Origin: an uncultured Oscillospiraceae bacterium
Lineage (GTDB): Bacteria > Bacillota > Clostridia > Oscillospirales > Oscillospiraceae
Assembly (NCBI GenBank): GCA_947628805.1
Contig: CANRBG010000007.1
Location: 1 to 60,989 of the forward strand
Direction of reading: 5' to 3'
Length of the DNA: 60,989 nt
This document shows positions 52,093 to 60,765 of this stretch, piece by piece. The notes under the pieces were generated by a model. The model was not told where the DNA came from and did no database searches. It saw only the letters and a program-made list of their open reading frames with translations. The stretch's first letter is position 1; every line of letters starts with the position of its first letter. Position numbers and translations under genes: made by a program.

Positions 52093-53340
52093 CGGAGCCT
52101 GGTCCATTTTGTGGCCGGGTTTGTCCTCGGTCCGGCGGCGGCGCAGGATGGAATGCATCGGCGCGGCGGCAGGCAGCTTCATCCGCAGGACCATTTTTGG
52201 ATGGCTGGCGGCGGATATCCGCTGGCCGGCCTCGTCCAATATTTCCCCGGAAAGAAACCGTACCGGCTTTTCTCCCCCCGGCATGAGAAGCTCCATCTCA
52301 TCGCCGGGGGCAAATTTGTTCCGCTGGGTCAGCGTCGCGTTCCCCGCTGTGTCGCAGCGCTCCACCACCGCCGCCACGTCGTACCGGGAGAAATAGCAGG
52401 CGTCGTCGGTGTATTGGCCCGGCCGGCCGAAGTAAAACCCCGTGGAATAGGGCCGGTGGCTCACCGCGTATACCTCGTCCCGCCAGACCGGGTCCAGGGG
52501 CCGGTTCGCCAGGGCTGCGTCCAGGGCATGGCGGTAGGCGTTGGTCACCGTAGCGGCGTAGTAGGCGGACTTGGTCCGGCCCTCGATCTTTAAGCTGGTC
52601 ACCCCCGCCGCCAGCAGCTCCGGCACATGGTCGATCATGCACATGTCCCGGGAATTGAAAAGGTAGGTGCCCCCGTCCTCCGATATCTCCAAAAATGTCC
52701 CCGGCCGCTTTTCCTCTTCCAGTCGGTACCGCCAGCGGCAGGGCTGGGCGCAGGCGCCCTGGTTGGCGGCCCGGCCTGTCAGATAGTCGGACAGCACGCA
52801 CCGGCCGGAAAAGGATACGCACATGGCCCCGTGGCAGAATGCCTCCAACTCCAACGCCTCCGGGACCCGGGCGCGAAGCTCCCCGATCTGTTCCAGGCTC
52901 ATCTCTCGGGCCAGCACCACCCGGCTGGCCCCCAGATCGTAAAAGGCCCGGGCCGTGGCCGCGTTCATGACCCCCGCCTGGGTGCTGATGTGGAGCCTGG
53001 CCCGGGGCGCGTACTTTCTCGCCAGGGTCATGACCCCCAGGTCCGACAGGATCAGCCCGTCCGCCCCGGCGGCATCCAGGCTTTCCAGATACCCCGGCAG
53101 GGCGTCCATCTGCCCGTCCGTGGGGATGGTGTTCACCGTCACGTAGACCTTCACGTCCCTATCATGGCAATAGCCCACGGCCCAGACCATGTCCGCCGGG
53201 CCGAAGGCGCCCGCCCCGGCCCGCATGCCGTAGCCGGGCCCAGCCAGATAGACCGCGTCCGCCCCATATGTCACCGCCATGATCAGCTTTTCCCGGTCCC
53301 CCGCCGGGGCCAGGATCTCCGGTTTTTTTGTCTTCTCCAT
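52081..53340 (-). CDS. Peptidase U32-family protein (RNA hydroxylation type)
   Basis: 419 residues. The U32 signature is complete: ELEAFCHGAMCVSFSGRCVL near residue 170, followed by NQGACAQPCRWRY, which supplies cysteines for an iron-sulfur cluster. ILAPAGDREKLIMAVTYGAD opens the barrel. Relatives (RlhA, TrhP) hydroxylate rRNA or tRNA using prephenate; protease activity is historical. A TATAAT (53367-53372) lies just upstream on the minus strand. The C-terminal beta domain is present. Confidence 0.92.
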   Translation of the reverse strand: MEKTKKPEILAPAGDREKLIMAVTYGADAVYLAGPGYGMRAGAGAFGPADMVWAVGYCHDRDVKVYVTVNTIPTDGQMDALPGYLESLDAAGADGLILSDLGVMTLARKYAPRARLHISTQAGVMNAATARAFYDLGASRVVLAREMSLEQIGELRARVPEALELEAFCHGAMCVSFSGRCVLSDYLTGRAANQGACAQPCRWRYRLEEEKRPGTFLEISEDGGTYLFNSRDMCMIDHVPELLAAGVTSLKIEGRTKSAYYAATVTNAYRHALDAALANRPLDPVWRDEVYAVSHRPYSTGFYFGRPGQYTDDACYFSRYDVAAVVERCDTAGNATLTQRNKFAPGDEMELLMPGGEKPVRFLSGEILDEAGQRISAASHPKMVLRMKLPAAAPMHSILRRRRTEDKPGHKMDQAPTPR

Positions 53341-53391
53341 CGTCTCACCCGCGCGTGTTTTTCCTCATTATAGCACATAACGGCACAAAAA

Positions 53392-53418
53392 ACCGTCCGG
53401 CTCATGAAGCCGGACGGT
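53392..53418 (-). terminator. Terminator of the minus-strand htrA gene
   Basis: An 11-bp stem (53392-53402 with 53408-53418) is followed on the minus strand by TTTTTTG, a textbook intrinsic terminator. Confidence 0.9.
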
Positions 53419-53436
53419 CCATTTTACCCGATTCTC

Positions 53437-54789
53437 TCAAAATCCCCCGAAAAACTGGCGGAAGAAGTCCTCCATGTCCCCGTAATACTGCCGCTGCTCC
53501 GGCTGGGGGGTGGAGGCGGCCTCCGCCGGCCGCTGGCTCTCCCCAAAGGTCACGGACAGGGTCAAAACCTCGCCGGACCGCCAGACCGTCAGTTCCGCCG
53601 TGTCACCCACGTCGTAGGTGCGCACGATGGCGGTCAGCTCCGTTGACCCGGCGACCTCTTTTCCGTCCACCGCAGTGATCACGTCCTGCTCCCGCAGACC
53701 CGCCTGGTCCGCCGGGCCGCCGGCCTGAACGCTTGTCACATAGGCCCCCGGGGTCAGACCGTACCGGTCCGCAACGGAATCCGGCAGGGTGTAGCTGCTG
53801 ATGCCCATGCTGGCCCGGTCGGTCACATAGCCGTACTGGATCAGCTGCTCCGCGATATGGGCCGCGTCCTCGATGGGGATGGCAAAACCCAGGCCCTCCA
53901 CGCCGGTGGCGCTGGTCTTGGCGGTCACAACGCCGATGACCTCCCCGTCTCCGTCATACACCGGCCCGCCGGAGTTGCCCTCGTTCACCGCCGCGTCGAT
54001 CTGGAACATGTTGATGGGGCCGTTGTCCTGGTCGGTGGTGATGGCCCGGTCCGTGGCGGAGATGATGCCGGTGGTCATGGTGAAGTTCAGCTCGCCCAAA
54101 GGGTTGCCCACCGGATAGATGGTCCGGCCCACCACGATGTCCCCCGCGTCGCCCATGGCGACCGGCGTCAGGTCGGCGGCGTCGATCTTCAGCACCGCGA
54201 TGTCGTTGGCCGTGTCATAGCCCACGATGTCGGCGGTGTATTCCGCGCCGTCATAGGTCAGTACCGACACCTCATAGCCGCCCTGACGGGCGTCGTCGAT
54301 GACGTGGTTGTTGGTCAGGATATAGCCGTCGTCGCTGATGATGAAGCCCGTGCCGGAGACGCTGGCCGCGCTGATCTGGCCGAAGAAATTGGTGTAGGTG
54401 ATCTCAGTGGTCACGCCCACCACCTGCTTGGTGGCCAGGGCGTAGACCTCTTGTCCCGCCGCCGTCTCCGCCGCGGCGGCGGCGTCCGCGCCGGCGTCCT
54501 TCGCCGTGGCCGCCGGGGTGGGCGTGGGCAGCGGCGCGGGGGTAGCCGGGGTCAGCAGGTCCTCCCCGCCAAAGCCGCCCCGCAGGAAGAAATACGTCCC
54601 GCCCGCGCCCAACACCGCCGCCAAAAGCGTGCACACAAGGCAAATGGCGATTACCGCCCCCGGGCCCATGCCTCTGCGGGTCTTGCCCCGGGCGGGCTCG
54701 GGCTGGGCTGGCGTATAGCCGCCATAGCTGGCCCCATAGTGGGAAGAGGCGTCCGACGGGTCATAGCCGTTGTTGTCGTAGTCGTTCAT
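53437..54789 (-). CDS. HtrA/DegP-like membrane-anchored serine protease
   Basis: 450 residues. A cytosolic N-terminus is followed by one helix (AVIAICLVCTLLAAVLGAGG, about 45-65). The protease domain carries the triad: His in ILTNNHVID, Asp in NDIAVLKI, Ser in NEGNSGGPV. A PDZ domain (about 335-420) has GAYVTSVQAGGPADQAGL. It degrades or refolds damaged envelope proteins. AAAAGGAGGACGCACC precedes the ATG. It is divergent from the tetR gene; a paralogue lies at 57127. Confidence 0.94.
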   Translation of the reverse strand: MNDYDNNGYDPSDASSHYGASYGGYTPAQPEPARGKTRRGMGPGAVIAICLVCTLLAAVLGAGGTYFFLRGGFGGEDLLTPATPAPLPTPTPAATAKDAGADAAAAAETAAGQEVYALATKQVVGVTTEITYTNFFGQISAASVSGTGFIISDDGYILTNNHVIDDARQGGYEVSVLTYDGAEYTADIVGYDTANDIAVLKIDAADLTPVAMGDAGDIVVGRTIYPVGNPLGELNFTMTTGIISATDRAITTDQDNGPINMFQIDAAVNEGNSGGPVYDGDGEVIGVVTAKTSATGVEGLGFAIPIEDAAHIAEQLIQYGYVTDRASMGISSYTLPDSVADRYGLTPGAYVTSVQAGGPADQAGLREQDVITAVDGKEVAGSTELTAIVRTYDVGDTAELTVWRSGEVLTLSVTFGESQRPAEAASTPQPEQRQYYGDMEDFFRQFFGGF

Positions 54790-54917
54790 GGTGCGTCCTC
54801 CTTTTGGGAGTTGGCCGGTCTTCGGCCGTACTGGATATAATGTAGCCCGTTTCCGGCCATTTTTCCAGAGAAATCTGTAAATAAATTGTGGATTTTTTAT
54901 GACGGGTCAAAAAAGTC

Positions 54918-54945
54918 TTGACATATCCGGGATGGGGCGTATAAT
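54918..54945 (+). promoter_or_regulatory. Promoter of tetR-ABC operon
   Basis: TTGACA (54918-54923), a 16-base spacer, TATAAT (54940-54945). The AT-rich leader up to the start at 54989 could hold a TetR operator, but no clear palindrome was identified. Confidence 0.85.
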
Positions 54946-54988
54946 AGCAATTGATATATAACGTATGTTGTTTAACAGGAGGATACTT

Positions 54989-55558
54989 ATGCCACCAAAA
55001 GCGAAAGTGACAAGAGAGCAGATCGTGGACGCGGCGCTGGCCCTGGCCCGAAAGGCGGGGCAGGAAGCGGTGAACGCCCGAGCGGTGGCGGCGGCGCTGG
55101 GCTGCTCCACCCAGCCGGTCTTTTCTCATTATGAGACCATGGAGGCCCTGCAGCGGGATGTGCTGGGGGCGGCCCAGGCCGTGGCTCAGAGGTACATGGA
55201 CCCGGCCGGCGAGCCGGGCTGTCCCCCCTACAAGGCCGTGGGCATGGGCTATATCCGCTTCGCCATGGAGGAACCGGCCCTGTTTCGGTGGCTCTACATG
55301 CGGGACCGGTCCGGGGAGCCCCCTGTCGACGACCGGGCCGAGAACGCCGCCGTGATCGGGCTCATCATGGAAAAGACCGGGCTGGACGAGGACGCGGCGT
55401 GGCTTTTCCACCTGGAGATGTGGCTGTTCGTCCACGGGCTGGCGGCCACGGCTGCCACCCGGTATGTGGACTGGGACCGGCCCCTCATCAGCGCCATGCT
55501 CACGGACGTATTCGAGGGCCTGCGGGCCCGGTTCGCGGCGAAGTCCGGGGAGGCGTGA
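54989..55558 (+). CDS. TetR/AcrR-family regulator
   Basis: 189 residues from 54989, preceded by AGGAGGATACTT; the frame to 54965 lies in the leader. The DNA-binding helix-turn-helix is ARAVAAALGCSTQPVFSHYE near residues 27-46. The C-terminal ligand domain (about 75-180) resembles the WHG type. It ends directly before the ABC ATPase gene (TGA then ATG), so it most likely represses this efflux operon. Confidence 0.9.
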   Translation: MPPKAKVTREQIVDAALALARKAGQEAVNARAVAAALGCSTQPVFSHYETMEALQRDVLGAAQAVAQRYMDPAGEPGCPPYKAVGMGYIRFAMEEPALFRWLYMRDRSGEPPVDDRAENAAVIGLIMEKTGLDEDAAWLFHLEMWLFVHGLAATAATRYVDWDRPLISAMLTDVFEGLRARFAAKSGEA

Positions 55559-56290
55559 ATGGAAAACGGTATCGTTATGGACCGGCTCACCAAACGCTTC
55601 CGGGATGTGACGGCGGTGGACGCCCTGTCCCTGACCGTCCCGGCGGGAGAGCGGTTCGCCCTGCTGGGGGTCAACGGGGCCGGCAAGACCACCACGGTGC
55701 GGATGCTTTCGTGCCTGACCCGGCCCACGGCGGGTGACGCGCTGGTGGCCGGCAAAAGCGTGGCCCGGGAGCCGCTGGCTGTGAAAGAGCGCATTGGCCT
55801 CTCCCCCCAGGAGACGGCGGTGGCGATGAACCTGACGGCGGAGGAAAATCTGCTGTTCATGGCGGGGGTCCATGGGCTGGACCGGGCGGCGGCCCGGGCT
55901 AGGACGGCGGAGCTTACGGAGGCGCTTGATCTGGGCCCGGTCCTGCGCCGGCGGGCCAGGACCCTCTCCGGGGGCTGGCAGCGGCGGCTCAGCATCGCCA
56001 TGGCGCTGGTATCCCGGCCCCGGGTCCTGTTTCTGGACGAGCCCACCCTGGGGCTGGACGTGCTGGCCCGGACGGCGCTGTGGGACGTGATCCGCTCGCT
56101 GCGGGGCGTCACCACCGTGCTGACCACCCATTATATGGAGGAGGCGGAGGAATTGGCGGACCGGGTGGGAGTCCTGGCGGCGGGCCGGCTCCTGTGCGCG
56201 GGCACCCCGGCTCAGCTGAAGGATCGGGCCGGGACGGACCGGTTTGAGGACGCCTTCGTGACCATCGTAAAGGAGGCGAGCGCCCTATGA
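55559..56290 (+). CDS. ABC transporter ATP-binding protein (DrrA-type)
   Basis: 243 residues. GVNGAGKTTTVRML (Walker A), LSGGWQRRLSIAMA (signature) and VLFLDEPTLGLDV (Walker B) are intact, and TTHYMEEAEELADRVGVL is the switch region. This sequence type pairs with ABC-2 permeases exporting drugs, lipids or peptides. GGGGAGGCGTGA precedes the ATG. Its stop overlaps the permease start by 4 bases. Confidence 0.94.
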   Translation: MENGIVMDRLTKRFRDVTAVDALSLTVPAGERFALLGVNGAGKTTTVRMLSCLTRPTAGDALVAGKSVAREPLAVKERIGLSPQETAVAMNLTAEENLLFMAGVHGLDRAAARARTAELTEALDLGPVLRRRARTLSGGWQRRLSIAMALVSRPRVLFLDEPTLGLDVLARTALWDVIRSLRGVTTVLTTHYMEEAEELADRVGVLAAGRLLCAGTPAQLKDRAGTDRFEDAFVTIVKEASAL

Positions 56291-57018
56291 AAACGCTGAC
56301 CTTTGCCAGCCGGACCGCCCGGGAGATCTTGCGGGACCCTCTGACGGTCCTCTTTGGACTGGGCTTTCCCCTGGTCCTGCTGGGGCTTCTGACGGCCATC
56401 CAGAAAAACGTGCCGGTGCCTCTGTTCGCCCTGGAGCGCCTGACTCCCGGGGTGGCGGTGTTCGGCCTGGCTTTTTTGACCCTTTTCGCCGCCACGCTGA
56501 TCGCCCGGGACCGGTCCGGCAGCTTTCTGACCCGGCTGTATACCACGCCCCTCACCGCCTGGGACTACATCTTCGGCTACACCCTGCCCCTGATCCCCAT
56601 GGGTCTGGCCCAGGAGGCCGTGTGCTACGGCGCGGCGCTGGCCCTGGGTCTGGCGCCCACGGTCCACATCGGCCGGGCCCTGCTGGCGGGGCTGCCGGCG
56701 GCGCTTTTCTTCATCGGGCTGGGCCTTCTGTGCGGGACGGTGTTCTCGGACAAACAGGTGGGCGGCCTGTGCGGCGCGCTGCTGACCAACCTGACCGCCT
56801 GGCTGTCCGGGACCTGGTTCGACGTATCCCTGGTGGGCGGCTGGTTCAAGCGCCTGGCGGAGGCCCTGCCCTTTTTGCACGCGGTGGAGTTGCAGCGGGC
56901 CGCCCTGAGCGGCGATTCGGCCCAGTGCGGGGCCCATCTGGGGTGGGTCGCCGGGTATATGGCGGCGGCCCTGGTCTTGGCGGCGGCGGTATTCACCGCC
57001 AAAATGCGGAAAAACTGA
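56287..57018 (+). CDS. ABC-2 type permease
   Basis: 243 residues with six predicted helices. The first cytosolic stretch ASRTAREILRDPLTVLFGLG and the later EALPFLHAVELQRAAL match ABC-2 membrane proteins. It is the partner of the ATPase encoded immediately upstream. GGAGGCGAGCGCCCT precedes the ATG. The substrate is unknown; TetR control suggests export of a toxic or signalling molecule. Confidence 0.9.
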   Translation: MKTLTFASRTAREILRDPLTVLFGLGFPLVLLGLLTAIQKNVPVPLFALERLTPGVAVFGLAFLTLFAATLIARDRSGSFLTRLYTTPLTAWDYIFGYTLPLIPMGLAQEAVCYGAALALGLAPTVHIGRALLAGLPAALFFIGLGLLCGTVFSDKQVGGLCGALLTNLTAWLSGTWFDVSLVGGWFKRLAEALPFLHAVELQRAALSGDSAQCGAHLGWVAGYMAAALVLAAAVFTAKMRKN

Positions 57019-57022
57019 CAGA

Positions 57023-57050
57023 GCGGGCGGCCCGGGCCGTCCGCTTTTTT
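57023..57050 (+). terminator. Terminator of tetR-ABC operon
   Basis: GCGGGCGGC (57023-57031) pairs with GCCGTCCGC (57036-57044, one G-T pair), followed by TTTTTT. Confidence 0.9.
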
Positions 57051-57057
57051 CAATCTG

Positions 57058-57086
57058 TTAACATTTCCGACAGGAGAAAGTATTAT
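57058..57086 (+). promoter_or_regulatory. Promoter of second htrA gene
   Basis: TTAACA (57058-57063), a 17-base spacer, TATTAT (57081-57086). The leader to the GTG at 57127 is about 33 bases. Confidence 0.75.
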
Positions 57087-57126
57087 AGTACCCACAGAAA
57101 CAGGTATTTTTGTGGGAGGCCGCACG

Positions 57127-58446
57127 GTGGACAAGGACCGGGACGATCTGCCCCAGAGCGGGCAGGAGCCACAAGAGCATATGGTCCCCCCGGAGGAGGA
57201 GCCCCGCATGGCGTACAGCGACGCCGCTTACCGCTCCGCGCCCCGGGAGGGTCCGGCGTCCTATGGCTATAACCCCGCCCGGTACTACGCCCGGGAGGAG
57301 GAGACCGGCCACCGGGGCCAGTTCGGCATGCGGGCGCTGCTGGCGCTGTGTCTGCTGATGGTGATCGCCTCCGGGGCCCTGGGGGTGGGCAGTCTCTATA
57401 TCCTGAGCCGGGACCGGCGGCAGGACCAGGCCGACGCCCGATCCGCCACCGCCGACTTTTACGCCGAGGCCGTCCAGGAGCAGGACCAGGCCGGGCCTTT
57501 GGCCCTGTGCGGGACCAACGACGCCGCCCCCATGAGCGGGGAGGATATCTACGTGATGGCCTGCGGCCAGGTGGTGGGCGTCACCGCCGGCAACAGCGCC
57601 GGCTCCGGCATCATCGTGAGCGCCGACGGCTATATCCTCACCAACCAGCACGTGATCGCCCAGGCGGCCGCCTGGGGCCAGCCGGTGACCGTGGCGGTCT
57701 TCTCCGGCCAGAAGTACGACGCCCAAGTGTTGGGCGCGGAGGCCGACAGCGACCTGGCGGTGCTGAAGATCGAGGCCGAGGGCCTGACCCCCGCCGTTTT
57801 AGGCAACTCCGACGGCCTGGCCGTGGGCGAGACGGTCTACGCCGTGGGCAATCCCATGGCCGATCTGCCCTACACCATGACCCGGGGGGTGGTGTCCGCC
57901 CGGGACCGGCTCATTGCCACGGGGGAGAACGTGTCCGCCAACATGTTCCAGTTCGACGCCCCCATGAACCGGGGGGGCTCCGGCGGGCCGGTCTATAACG
58001 CCCGGGGCCAGGTGGTGGGCGTGGCTACCGCCAAGTACGCCGCCAGCGGCGTGGAGGGGCTGGGCTTTGCCATCCCCAGCGCGGACGCCTGCCGCATCGC
58101 CAACGAGCTGATCACCAAGGGGTATGTGTCCGGCAAGGCCTATTTGGGCCTGGTGCTGGACGGCACTTACACCCCCGCCGTGGCCCGGTACTACCGGCAG
58201 CAGCCGGGGGCCTATATCCGCTCCGTCCAGCCGGGCAGCGCCGCCGAGACCGCGGGCCTGCTGGCCGGGGACATCGTCACCGCCGTGGACGGAGCCGTCG
58301 TGGCGGACGCGGACAGTCTGGTGGCCCTCATCCGGGGCTACAAGGCCGGGGATACGGCCACGCTCACTGTCTGGCGGGGCGGCGGGACAATGGACCTGTC
58401 CGTCACCTTTGGAGAGGCCGTCCCCGCCGAGACGGCACAGCCTTAA
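57127..58446 (+). CDS. HtrA-like membrane-anchored serine protease, second paralogue
   Basis: 439 residues from a GTG at 57127 with GGGAGG 7 bases upstream; a GTG at 57112 lies before that site and is less likely. One helix (about 65-90, ALLALCLLMVIASGALGVGS) anchors it. Triad: His in ILTNQHVIA, Asp in SDLAVLKIE, Ser in NRGGSGGPV, where Gly replaces the usual Asn before the Ser-Gly-Gly. The PDZ domain contains GAYIRSVQPGSAAETAGL. It is separated by only 81 bases from a sigma factor gene. Confidence 0.92.
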   Translation: MDKDRDDLPQSGQEPQEHMVPPEEEPRMAYSDAAYRSAPREGPASYGYNPARYYAREEETGHRGQFGMRALLALCLLMVIASGALGVGSLYILSRDRRQDQADARSATADFYAEAVQEQDQAGPLALCGTNDAAPMSGEDIYVMACGQVVGVTAGNSAGSGIIVSADGYILTNQHVIAQAAAWGQPVTVAVFSGQKYDAQVLGAEADSDLAVLKIEAEGLTPAVLGNSDGLAVGETVYAVGNPMADLPYTMTRGVVSARDRLIATGENVSANMFQFDAPMNRGGSGGPVYNARGQVVGVATAKYAASGVEGLGFAIPSADACRIANELITKGYVSGKAYLGLVLDGTYTPAVARYYRQQPGAYIRSVQPGSAAETAGLLAGDIVTAVDGAVVADADSLVALIRGYKAGDTATLTVWRGGGTMDLSVTFGEAVPAETAQP

Positions 58447-58527
58447 AAAATTTTCCTATTTTACGCGATCCGATGCAATAAAATCCCTTTCCCGCGCATT
58501 ACTTCTATGACAGGAGATCGGGGCAAG

Positions 58528-59100
58528 ATGGAACAAGCGGCAAAACCTACGGAGGCGTCCTCTCCGGACAGGGCCCGTCTGGAGACGCTGCTGGCCGGTA
58601 TCGCGGCCGGCGACCGGGACGCGCTGGGCCAGCTTTATGCCCAGACCCGGGGCGCGGTCTACGCCATGGCGGTGGGCGTGCTCAAAAACGCCCACGACGC
58701 CCAGGACGTGACCCAGGACGTGTTCGTCCGCATCTGGGAACGCGCCGGACAGTACCGGCCCGGGGGCTCTCCCATGGGATGGGTCCTGACCCTGGCCCGG
58801 AACCTGGCCCTCATGCGCCTGCGGCAGGCCGACCGGGTCCGGACCATGGACGAGGACGCCTGGGACGCGGTCCCGGCGGCGGCCCCGGCCGTCACTACCG
58901 AGGAGCGGGCGGTGCTGCAGACCGCCCTGGGGTCGCTGACGGACCAGGAGCGACAGATCGTACTGCTCCACGCCGCGTCCGGCCTGAAGCACCGGGAGAT
59001 CGGGCAGCTTTTGGACATGCCCACAGCCACGGTCCTGTCAAAATACCACCGCGCACTGAAAAAACTGCGCGTCCAGCTGGAAGGAGATGACGCCATATGA
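58528..59100 (+). CDS. ECF-type RNA polymerase sigma factor
   Basis: 190 residues if started at 58528, with AGGAGA upstream; an ATG at 58507 has no ribosome binding site but stays possible. Region 2 spans about 25-90 (LYAQTRGAVYAMAVGVLKNA, DAQDVTQDVFVRIWERA). Region 4 has LTDQERQIVLLHAASGLKHR then EIGQLLDMPTATVLSKYHRA. It lacks regions 1 and 3, as ECF factors do. It is coupled by a 4-base overlap to its anti-sigma gene. Confidence 0.93.
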   Translation: MEQAAKPTEASSPDRARLETLLAGIAAGDRDALGQLYAQTRGAVYAMAVGVLKNAHDAQDVTQDVFVRIWERAGQYRPGGSPMGWVLTLARNLALMRLRQADRVRTMDEDAWDAVPAAAPAVTTEERAVLQTALGSLTDQERQIVLLHAASGLKHREIGQLLDMPTATVLSKYHRALKKLRVQLEGDDAI

Positions 59101-60569
59101 CCGAACGGGAGCTGAACGAGCGGCTGAAAGCCGCGCTGGATCACGCCGCCCCGGACGATCTGGACGCCGTCCTCTCCCGCTGCGGGACGGGAAAGGGGAA
59201 TGTGATCGACATGAACGAAGTGAAAACCAACACCAACAAGAAGAAAAAGTCCTGGACCCGGGGACTGATCGCCGCGTGCCTGGCGCTGGTGCTGCTGGGC
59301 GGAGGCGGCGGAGTGTTTTACCAGCAGGCATACGCCGTGGCCAGCGTGGTGAGTCTGGACGTGAACCCCAGCATCCAGCTGACTGTGAACCGGAGCGAGA
59401 AGGTGCTGTCCTGCGCCGGCCTGAACGCCGAGGCCCAGACCGTCCTGGCGGATATGGGCGGGGGCCGGGACCTGAAGGGAGCCAAGCTGGACGTGGCGGT
59501 CAACGCCATCGTGGGGGCCTTGGTCCGCAGCGGCTATCTGGACAAACTTGACAGCGCCATCCTCATCTCCGTGGAGGATAAGGATGCCGCCCGGGGTGCC
59601 CGGCTCCAGCAGGAGCTGGTAGCCTCCGTGGACGGGGCTTTGCAGACTGCCGAGAACACCGCTTCCGTGCTGAGCCAGAACGTGACGGCCAGCAAGACCC
59701 TGGAAAACCAGGCCCAGAAAAACAATATCTCCACCGGCAAGGCCTATCTGATCGACCAGATCGTGACCCTGAACCCGGATCTGGACTTTGACGCGCTGGC
59801 GGCCCTGTCCGTGGAGGAGCTGCGGGACCTGCTGCAGGCCGGCGCCCCCGCCATGCCCATCGGCCAGCAGGCCGCGCTGCAGGCCGTGCTGGACTTCGCC
59901 GGGCTGACGGAAAACGACTACACCTTCGCCGAAACGGACCCGGAGCTGGACGAGCGCACGCCCTACTACGACGTGGAGCTTTACGTGGACGGCCGGGAAC
60001 GGGATTACGGCGTGGACGCCTATACCGGCGAGGTGATCCAGGGCGTGAAGACCCCCGCGGTGATGGACCCGGGGCCGGCCCTGTCCCAGTCCGACACACC
60101 GGCCGTGACAGAGGCGGACGCGGAGGAGCTGGCCCTGGCGGACGCGGGGCTCCAGGACGCGGTCTTCTCCGCCACCCGGACCGACTTCGACGACGGACGG
60201 CTGCGCTATGAGGTGGAGTTTTTCGCCGGGGGCTATGAGTACGACTACGAGATCGACGCCGAGACCGGCGACATCCTCAGCTCCGACCGGGAGCGGGACC
60301 CCCGGGCGGCCACCGCGAAGACGACCACCGCCCCCGCGCCCACGGCGGATCCCAACGGCGACATCGGCCAGGACGCGGCCGTCGCCGTGGCCCTGGATCA
60401 CGCCGGGCTGACGGAGGACCAGGTCAGCCGCCTGAAGTGCAAGCGGGACCGGGACGACGGCCGGATCGAGTATGAGATCGAATTCAAGTGCGACGGCTAC
60501 GACTTTGAGTACACGGTGGACGCCGCCTCCGGGGCCATTCTGGACCACGAGCGGGACTGGGACGATTAA
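59097..60569 (+). CDS. RsgI-like anti-sigma factor with three PepSY repeats
   Basis: 490 residues. A short cytosolic N-terminus (1-52) begins TERELNERLKAALDHAAPDD. One helix follows (about 54-75). An external RsgI-type middle domain (about 78-235) is recognisable from ASVVSLDVNPSIQLTVNRSE. Three PepSY-like domains then lie at about 250-317, 335-397 and 418-490, each ending in a Y-x-Y/V-DA-x-(T/S)G motif. A Thr/Pro/Ala-rich linker (TTTAPAPTADPNG) separates the last two. It should hold the ECF sigma factor at the membrane and respond to an envelope signal. Sensing by PepSY repeats is an inference. Confidence 0.85.
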   Translation: MTERELNERLKAALDHAAPDDLDAVLSRCGTGKGNVIDMNEVKTNTNKKKKSWTRGLIAACLALVLLGGGGGVFYQQAYAVASVVSLDVNPSIQLTVNRSEKVLSCAGLNAEAQTVLADMGGGRDLKGAKLDVAVNAIVGALVRSGYLDKLDSAILISVEDKDAARGARLQQELVASVDGALQTAENTASVLSQNVTASKTLENQAQKNNISTGKAYLIDQIVTLNPDLDFDALAALSVEELRDLLQAGAPAMPIGQQAALQAVLDFAGLTENDYTFAETDPELDERTPYYDVELYVDGRERDYGVDAYTGEVIQGVKTPAVMDPGPALSQSDTPAVTEADAEELALADAGLQDAVFSATRTDFDDGRLRYEVEFFAGGYEYDYEIDAETGDILSSDRERDPRAATAKTTTAPAPTADPNGDIGQDAAVAVALDHAGLTEDQVSRLKCKRDRDDGRIEYEIEFKCDGYDFEYTVDAASGAILDHERDWDD

Positions 60570-60590
60570 GTCCCGCCCAGCCTCGCAGAG

Positions 60591-60610
60591 TTTGCGCCTG
60601 CAGGCGCAAA
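60591..60610. repeat. Palindrome after anti-sigma gene
   Basis: TTTGCGCC-TGCA-GGCGCAAA is a perfect 20-base palindrome just after the anti-sigma stop, followed by TAAAGT. It may act as a terminator or operator. A second imperfect hairpin lies at about 60624-60656 (ATGATTTC with GAAATCAT). Confidence 0.6.
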
Positions 60611-60678
60611 TAAAGTGGGATCATGATTTCCGGCGACATGCGCGTCGGAAATCATTCTTCTCAGCCCGCAAACGTGAA

Positions 60679-60703
60679 CGCCCCCGCCTTCCAGGCGGGG
60701 GCG
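60679..60703. terminator. GC-rich hairpin between convergent genes
   Basis: CGCCCCCGCCT (60679-60689) pairs perfectly with AGGCGGGGGCG (60693-60703). The flanking T-tracts are weak on both strands, but position and stability suit termination between the anti-sigma gene and rplA. Confidence 0.6.
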
Positions 60704-60731
60704 CTTTGCGCTGCAGCGGGCTGCAACTCTC

Positions 60732-60758
60732 TCGTTTGAATGCGATGCATTCAAACGA
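60732..60758. terminator. Hairpin just after rplA
   Basis: TCGTTTGAATGC (60732-60743) and GCATTCAAACGA (60747-60758) form a perfect 12-bp stem with a 3-base loop, 7 bases past the rplA stop on the minus strand. It has no U-tract, so it may stabilise the 3' end rather than terminate. Confidence 0.5.
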
Positions 60759-60765
60759 ATTTACA

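Noticed and set aside
54806-54842. Plus-strand TATAAT at about 54836 as a tetR promoter
   Set aside because: The only upstream hexamer gives a 19-base spacer; the promoter at 54918-54945 is much better and closer.
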